From NCBI RefSeq assembly GCF_027924405.1, contig NZ_AP026978.1:5146001-5210000 (forward strand): 64,000 bases of DNA, read 5' to 3'. Position 1 is the first letter of the stretch; each line of letters opens with the position of its first letter. The notes beneath the pieces are model-generated. The model was not told the DNA's origin, searched no databases, and saw only the letters and a program-made list of their open reading frames with translations. Shown piece after piece: positions 59,907-64,000 of this stretch. A program made the position numbers and the translations under genes. Origin of the DNA: Nocardia sputorum. GTDB lineage: Bacteria > Actinomycetota > Actinomycetes > Mycobacteriales > Mycobacteriaceae.

Positions 59907-61267
59907 TCGCTGTCTCCGTCCTCGTCGCGATCGGCAGGGATCTCCCGCTCCGATCCGTTGGCCTTGCGCTTGCCATTGGGATTGTCCCCGTTGGGCTTCC
60001 CGGCGGGGACCTTCTCGCGCGCTTTGCGTACCACCACGGTGTTCACCCGCATCCGGCCGCGCGCGTCCGGGCCGCCCTCACCGCGCAGCACCAGCCCGTG
60101 CGCCTCGATCTTCGACCCGGGCAGCGGCACCCGGCCCAGCTCGTGTGCGAGCAGGCCGCCGACGGTGTCGACGTCCTCCTCCTCGATCTCCAGCCCGTAC
60201 AGCTCGCCCAGATCCTCCACCGACAGCCGGGCCGACACACGGTAGTGACCGTCGCCGAGATCCTCGATGGGCGGGGTCTCGTCGGTGTCGTACTCGTCGG
60301 CGATCTCTCCGACGATCTCCTCGAGCACGTCCTCGATGGTCACCAGACCCGCGATCCCGCCGTACTCGTCCACCAGCAAAGCCATGTGGTTGCGCCTGCG
60401 CTGCATCTCGTCCAGCAGGCTGTCCAGCGGTTTGGAGTCGGGCATGAACACCGCGGGCCGCATCACCTCCTGCACCCGCACCTTGCGGCTGCGCTCGGCG
60501 AACGGCACGAGATCCTTCAGATAGACCACGCCGAGGATGTCGTCGACGTTCTCGCCGATCACCGGGATCCGCGAATGCCCGGAGCGCACCGCCAGCGACA
60601 TCGCCTGCGCAGCGGTCTTGTCCGCTTCGATCCAGACCATCTCCGTGCGCGGCACCATCACCGCGCGCGCCGGTGTGTCGCCTAGTTCGAAGACCGACTG
60701 GATCATGCGCCGCTCGTCGTCGGCGACCACACCGCGCTCACCGGCCATCTCGACCACCTCGCGCAATTCGATCTCGGAAGCGAAGGGGCCGTTGCGAAAA
60801 CCCTTACCCGGGGTGATCGCGTTACCGATGAGGATCAACAGCCTGCTCAGCGGGCCGAGCAGCGCACCGATGAACTGCAGCGGCAAGGCCGCCGCCAGCG
60901 AGATGGAGTACGCGTGCTGCCTGCCCAGCGTGCGCGGGCCGACACCGATCACCACGTAGGACACCAGCACCATCACCAGCGCGGTGATCAGCAGCGCCCA
61001 GTTCCTCCCCCAGACCGTCATCAGTCCGGCCGCGAGCAGCACCGTGGCGCCGATCTCGCACAGGATGCGCAGCAGCACCATGAGATTCACGTAGCGCGCC
61101 CGGTCGTCGACGACCCGGCTCAGCCGCACCGCGCCGGGCCGGTCGGCCCGCACCATGTCGTCCACCCGGGCAGGCGAGATCGTGTTCAGGGCGGAATCGA
61201 CGCCGGCGAAAACCCCACCCACGAAGATGAGCAGGACCGCCAGCAGGATCAGGGTCAGGGAATTCAC
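59903..61267 (-). CDS. CNNM/CorC-family (hemolysin-like) membrane protein
   Basis: 454 residues. The N-terminal DUF21 membrane domain (four helices, residues 1-150) starts [18 protein letters not shown]. Two CBS domains include [20 protein letters not shown] and [20 protein letters not shown], and a CorC_HlyC domain follows with [15 protein letters not shown]. The last 45 residues are a charged disordered tail. Probably magnesium transport or homeostasis. Start overlaps the ybeY stop. Confidence 0.94.
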   Translation of the reverse strand: MNSLTLILLAVLLIFVGGVFAGVDSALNTISPARVDDMVRADRPGAVRLSRVVDDRARYVNLMVLLRILCEIGATVLLAAGLMTVWGRNWALLITALVMVLVSYVVIGVGPRTLGRQHAYSISLAAALPLQFIGALLGPLSRLLILIGNAITPGKGFRNGPFASEIELREVVEMAGERGVVADDERRMIQSVFELGDTPARAVMVPRTEMVWIEADKTAAQAMSLAVRSGHSRIPVIGENVDDILGVVYLKDLVPFAERSRKVRVQEVMRPAVFMPDSKPLDSLLDEMQRRRNHMALLVDEYGGIAGLVTIEDVLEEIVGEIADEYDTDETPPIEDLGDGHYRVSARLSVEDLGELYGLEIEEEDVDTVGGLLAHELGRVPLPGSKIEAHGLVLRGEGGPDARGRMRVNTVVVRKAREKVPAGKPNGDNPNGKRKANGSEREIPADRDEDGDSE

Positions 61268-61818
61268 GCGGGACCCAGGGAGTCACCCGGTGTGGTGAAG
61301 CCCGCCTTGCCCAGCAACCGCGCGTCGCGTTCGGCCAGCTCGGCGCGCCGCCGAGCCTCCCGCAGGCTCTCGTACCACTCCTCGAGCAGCCGGGCCTGCA
61401 GCGCGAACATCTCCTTCTCCTCCTCCGGCTCGGCGTGGTCGTAGCCGAGCAGGTGCAGGACGCCGTGCACGGTGAGCAAGGCGAGTTCGTGATCGAGGGA
61501 GTGCCCCGCCTTGCGCGCCTGTCCGGCGGCGAACTCCGGGCACAGCACGATGTCGCCGAGCATGGACGGGCCGGGTTCGGGGCTGTCGGGCCGCCCGCCC
61601 GGCTCGAGTTCGTCCATCGGGAAGGACATGACGTCGGTCGGGCCGGGTAGGTCCATCCAGCGCATGTGCAGGTCGGCCATGGTGTCGAGATCGACGAGCA
61701 CCATCGACAGCTCCGCGGCCGGGTGGACGTCCATCCGGGCGATCACGAACCGTGCGACGCTGACCAGCTCTTCTTCGGGTACGTCGATGCCCGACTCGTT
61801 GGCGATCTCGATGCTCAC
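61264..61818 (-). CDS. ybeY: Endoribonuclease / rRNA maturation factor YbeY
   Basis: 184 residues. The zinc motif [13 protein letters not shown] (three His, about 115-127) and [10 protein letters not shown] are intact. The C-terminal 30-residue basic extension ([16 protein letters not shown]) is typical of actinobacterial versions. It processes 16S rRNA 3' ends. The stop overlaps the CNNM start (ATGA). Confidence 0.96.
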   Translation of the reverse strand: MSIEIANESGIDVPEEELVSVARFVIARMDVHPAAELSMVLVDLDTMADLHMRWMDLPGPTDVMSFPMDELEPGGRPDSPEPGPSMLGDIVLCPEFAAGQARKAGHSLDHELALLTVHGVLHLLGYDHAEPEEEKEMFALQARLLEEWYESLREARRRAELAERDARLLGKAGFTTPGDSLGPA

Positions 61819-61880
61819 CCGAACAGCCTACGATCCCGGCTGTCGCGTCGGCGGAGCGGAGCCCCGCCCGGCGAGACGAG

Positions 61881-62990
61881 TTATCGCCGGTCCGACCGGC
61901 TCGCCGCGCGGCGCTGCGCGCGATTGCCGCCGTAATGCGGGGCGACCTGCGGCCGGGTTTCGGCTTCGAAGCGGTCGTAAGCGTCGACGATGTCCGAGAC
62001 CAGCCGGTGGCGGACCACGTCGCTGCTGGTCAGCTCCGCGAAGTGGATGTCATCGATCTCGGTGAGGATCTCGCTGGCGGCGCGCAGACCGGACCGCGCG
62101 CCCGTCGGCAGATCGACCTGCGTCACGTCACCGGTCACCACGATCTTCGAGCCGAACCCGAGGCGGGTGAGGAACATCTTCATCTGCTCGGCGGTGGTGT
62201 TCTGCGCCTCGTCGAGGATGATGAACGAGTCGTTCAGGGTGCGTCCGCGCATGTAGGCCAGCGGCGCGACCTCGATGACACCGGCCGCCATCAGCTTCGG
62301 AATGGCCTCCGGATCCATCATGTCGTGCAGCGCGTCGTACAGCGGCCGCAGATACGGATCGATCTTCTCGTTCAGCGTGCCGGGCAGGAAGCCGAGCCGC
62401 TCCCCCGCCTCGACCGCCGGACGCGTGAGGATGATCCGGTTGACCTGCTTGGACTGCAGCGCCTGGACCGCCTTCGCCATCGCCAGATAGGTCTTGCCGG
62501 TACCGGCGGGACCGATGCCGAACACGATGGTGTTGGCGTCGATCGCATCGACGTACCGCTTCTGGTTCAGCGTCTTGGGCCGGATGGTCTTGCCGCGCCG
62601 GGACAGGATGTCCAGACTGAGCACCTCCGCGGGGGACTCGCTGGAGCCCTCGGTGAGCATCGAGACGGTGTGCCGCACCGCTTCGGGAGTCACCACGCGG
62701 TTGCGGCCGGTGAGCGCGACCAACTGCTCGATCACCCGCTCGGCGAGCGCGACGTCGGCCGCCTTGCCGGTGAGGGTCACGGAATTGCCGCGGACGTGAA
62801 TGTCCGCGTCGAGCAGCGCTTCCAGTTCACGAAGGTTCTGGTCGGCCGAACCGAGGAAGGGGAACACGGATTCTGGAGCGAGTTCGATGCTCGAGCGCAC
62901 GGTGCGCGCTGCCGGACCCGAACCGTTGTCGCCGGCGCCGATGCCTGCCGCTGGGGTGGACGGGTCGCCGATCTCGCCTTGTGTTCTCAA
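61881..62990 (-). CDS. phoH: PhoH-family ATPase
   Basis: 369 residues. The N-terminal KH-like part (ELEALLDADIHVRGNSVTLTG) is followed by the PhoH core with Walker A GIGPAGTGKTYLA (about 158-170), Walker B FIILDEAQN and GDVTQVDLP. A short basic tail ends AASRSDRR. It is the first gene of the phoH-ybeY-CNNM-deaminase-like-era operon. RNA-related ATPase/helicase role by family. Confidence 0.95.
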   Translation of the reverse strand: MRTQGEIGDPSTPAAGIGAGDNGSGPAARTVRSSIELAPESVFPFLGSADQNLRELEALLDADIHVRGNSVTLTGKAADVALAERVIEQLVALTGRNRVVTPEAVRHTVSMLTEGSSESPAEVLSLDILSRRGKTIRPKTLNQKRYVDAIDANTIVFGIGPAGTGKTYLAMAKAVQALQSKQVNRIILTRPAVEAGERLGFLPGTLNEKIDPYLRPLYDALHDMMDPEAIPKLMAAGVIEVAPLAYMRGRTLNDSFIILDEAQNTTAEQMKMFLTRLGFGSKIVVTGDVTQVDLPTGARSGLRAASEILTEIDDIHFAELTSSDVVRHRLVSDIVDAYDRFEAETRPQVAPHYGGNRAQRRAASRSDRR

Positions 62991-62996
62991 AAGTGG

Positions 62997-63998
62997 CTAT
63001 AGCCTGCTTTCCGGTCTCGACTGCTGTATTGAGAAAAGTTTAACGCGCCCCACCGACACCGCCCAGCGAATAAGCCGCGGGCAGAACCGGCCCTCACGGA
63101 ATTCCCCCACGCCGCCGCGCCCAATCCTCGGTGAAGTCACGAAGCGTCGCACCGCCTCCGGCGGCGTCGCCGCGGCGGGCCAGACCAGCCCGACCGCGCG
63201 CGCGGCGCCCGCGTCCGCCAGCGGCACCGTCACCGGGCCGGACAACGGCCCCGCCGACAAGGGATCCTCCTGCGGCAGGATCGCCACCCCCAGACCCGCC
63301 GACACCAGCCCGGCCACGGTGACGAGATCACTCGACTCGAACGCGATGCGCGGCCGGATGTCCGCCGCGGCGCACAGCTCGTCGAAGATGCGCCGCATAC
63401 CGAACCCGTGGTGCATGGTGACGAACTCCGCGTCGGCCGCCTCCGCGAGCCGCACCTGCCGCCGCCCGGCCAACCGGTGATCCGGCGGCACCGCGAGAAC
63501 CAGGGGCTGGCGCAGCACGACCCGCCAGCCGACGCCCGCGACGGCGGGGCGCGGCGAGACGATGCCCAGATCGGCCGCGCCTTCGAGCACCCGCTCGGTC
63601 ACCGCCGTGGCCGCCCCTTGCCACAGGGTGACGGTGATCCGGCCGGAGACGCGCCGGAAACCGCTGATCAGCTGCGGTACCAGGGAGCCACCGAACGAGT
63701 GCTGGAACGACAACCGCACGACGCCCCCGGCCGGGTTGGCCCGATCGGCGAGCGCCTGTTTCGCGGCGTCCAGCTCGGATCGCGCGCGGCGGGCGTGCTC
63801 GTAGTAGATCCGGCCGTACTCGTTGAGGGTGATCCGTTTGCCGTGCCGGTCGAACAGTTCGACACCCACCCTGCGCTCCAGACGGGCCAGCATGCGCGAC
63901 AGGGTCGGCTGCGCGAGGTGCAAGCGATCCGCCGCCGCACCCACCCGCTCCAGTTCGGCGAGTGTCGTGAACCACTCCAGATCCTCTCCGAGCACCAT
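62997..63998 (-). CDS. LysR-family regulator
   Basis: 333 residues; ATG at 63998 near the window edge. N-terminal HTH (FTTLAELERVGAAADRLHLA, QPTLSRMLARLERRVGVELF) and the effector-binding domain with LSFQHSFGGSLVPQLI, VLAVPPDHRLAG and GLGVAILPQED. The last 45 residues are an unusual Arg-rich extension beyond the normal LysR end. It stops 6 bases before the phoH start. The target is probably outside the window. Confidence 0.92.
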   Translation of the reverse strand: MVLGEDLEWFTTLAELERVGAAADRLHLAQPTLSRMLARLERRVGVELFDRHGKRITLNEYGRIYYEHARRARSELDAAKQALADRANPAGGVVRLSFQHSFGGSLVPQLISGFRRVSGRITVTLWQGAATAVTERVLEGAADLGIVSPRPAVAGVGWRVVLRQPLVLAVPPDHRLAGRRQVRLAEAADAEFVTMHHGFGMRRIFDELCAAADIRPRIAFESSDLVTVAGLVSAGLGVAILPQEDPLSAGPLSGPVTVPLADAGAARAVGLVWPAAATPPEAVRRFVTSPRIGRGGVGEFREGRFCPRLIRWAVSVGRVKLFSIQQSRPESRL

Positions 63999-64000
63999 CC

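Overview
The window is high-GC actinobacterial DNA, most likely from Nocardia or a close relative in the Mycobacteriales. The evidence is the gene set: a Ddn-type F420 nitroreductase, a WS/DGAT acyltransferase, an EphD-like hydrolase/reductase, a PapA5-like acyltransferase and KstR-type operators. Gene order also resembles the M. tuberculosis Rv2341-Rv2368c interval: tRNA-Asn, Rv2342-like, dnaG, dgt, Rv2345-like, glyS, smtB, zur, Rv2360c-like, uppS, recO, amiA2-like, era, Rv2365c-like, CNNM, ybeY, phoH. Identifications are from reading the translations and recalling families; no searches were run.

Left part (1-20 kb). A broken tyrosine integrase lies beside a CAT-anticodon tRNA. Then come a nitroreductase, a quinone oxidoreductase, and a divergent pair made of a GRDP-like protein and a Cys/His-rich membrane protein. 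At 4.3-11.7 kb is a lipid/steroid-type block: EphD-like fusion, ferredoxin reductase and di-iron-like hydrolase (one operon), WS/DGAT, alpha/beta hydrolase and SDR. Three sites matching TNNAACNNGTTNNA punctuate it. Up to 20 kb follow a YdcF protein, a secreted lipase, CsbD, DUF6010, a LuxR-type regulator, an MFS exporter, an AI-2E-type permease and a second integrase remnant beside tRNA-Asn.

Middle (20-48 kb). This is mostly core information-processing genes (dnaG, dgt, glyS, uppS, recO) and zinc control (smtB-zur). Among them sit accessory genes: a 1182-residue low-complexity protein with a zincin-like tail that lacks HExxH, a PapA5-like/TenA divergent pair, an AlkB pseudogene, and two TetR units with visible palindromic operators.

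Island (48.2-58.5 kb). Between the amiA2-like amidase and era, which are neighbours in M. tuberculosis, about 10 kb of accessory DNA is inserted. It holds a B12-type radical SAM enzyme, an HhH-GPD glycosylase-like protein, a thymidylate-kinase-like protein, NUDIX, GNAT and 2H-phosphoesterase genes, an XRE/TPR regulator and small unknowns. It also contains near-identical direct repeats and gene fragments, and it ends at a 16-bp perfect hairpin. This is the best candidate for an undescribed system.

Right end (58.6-64 kb). The conserved phoH-ybeY-CNNM-deaminase-like-era operon reads leftward, with a LysR gene upstream.
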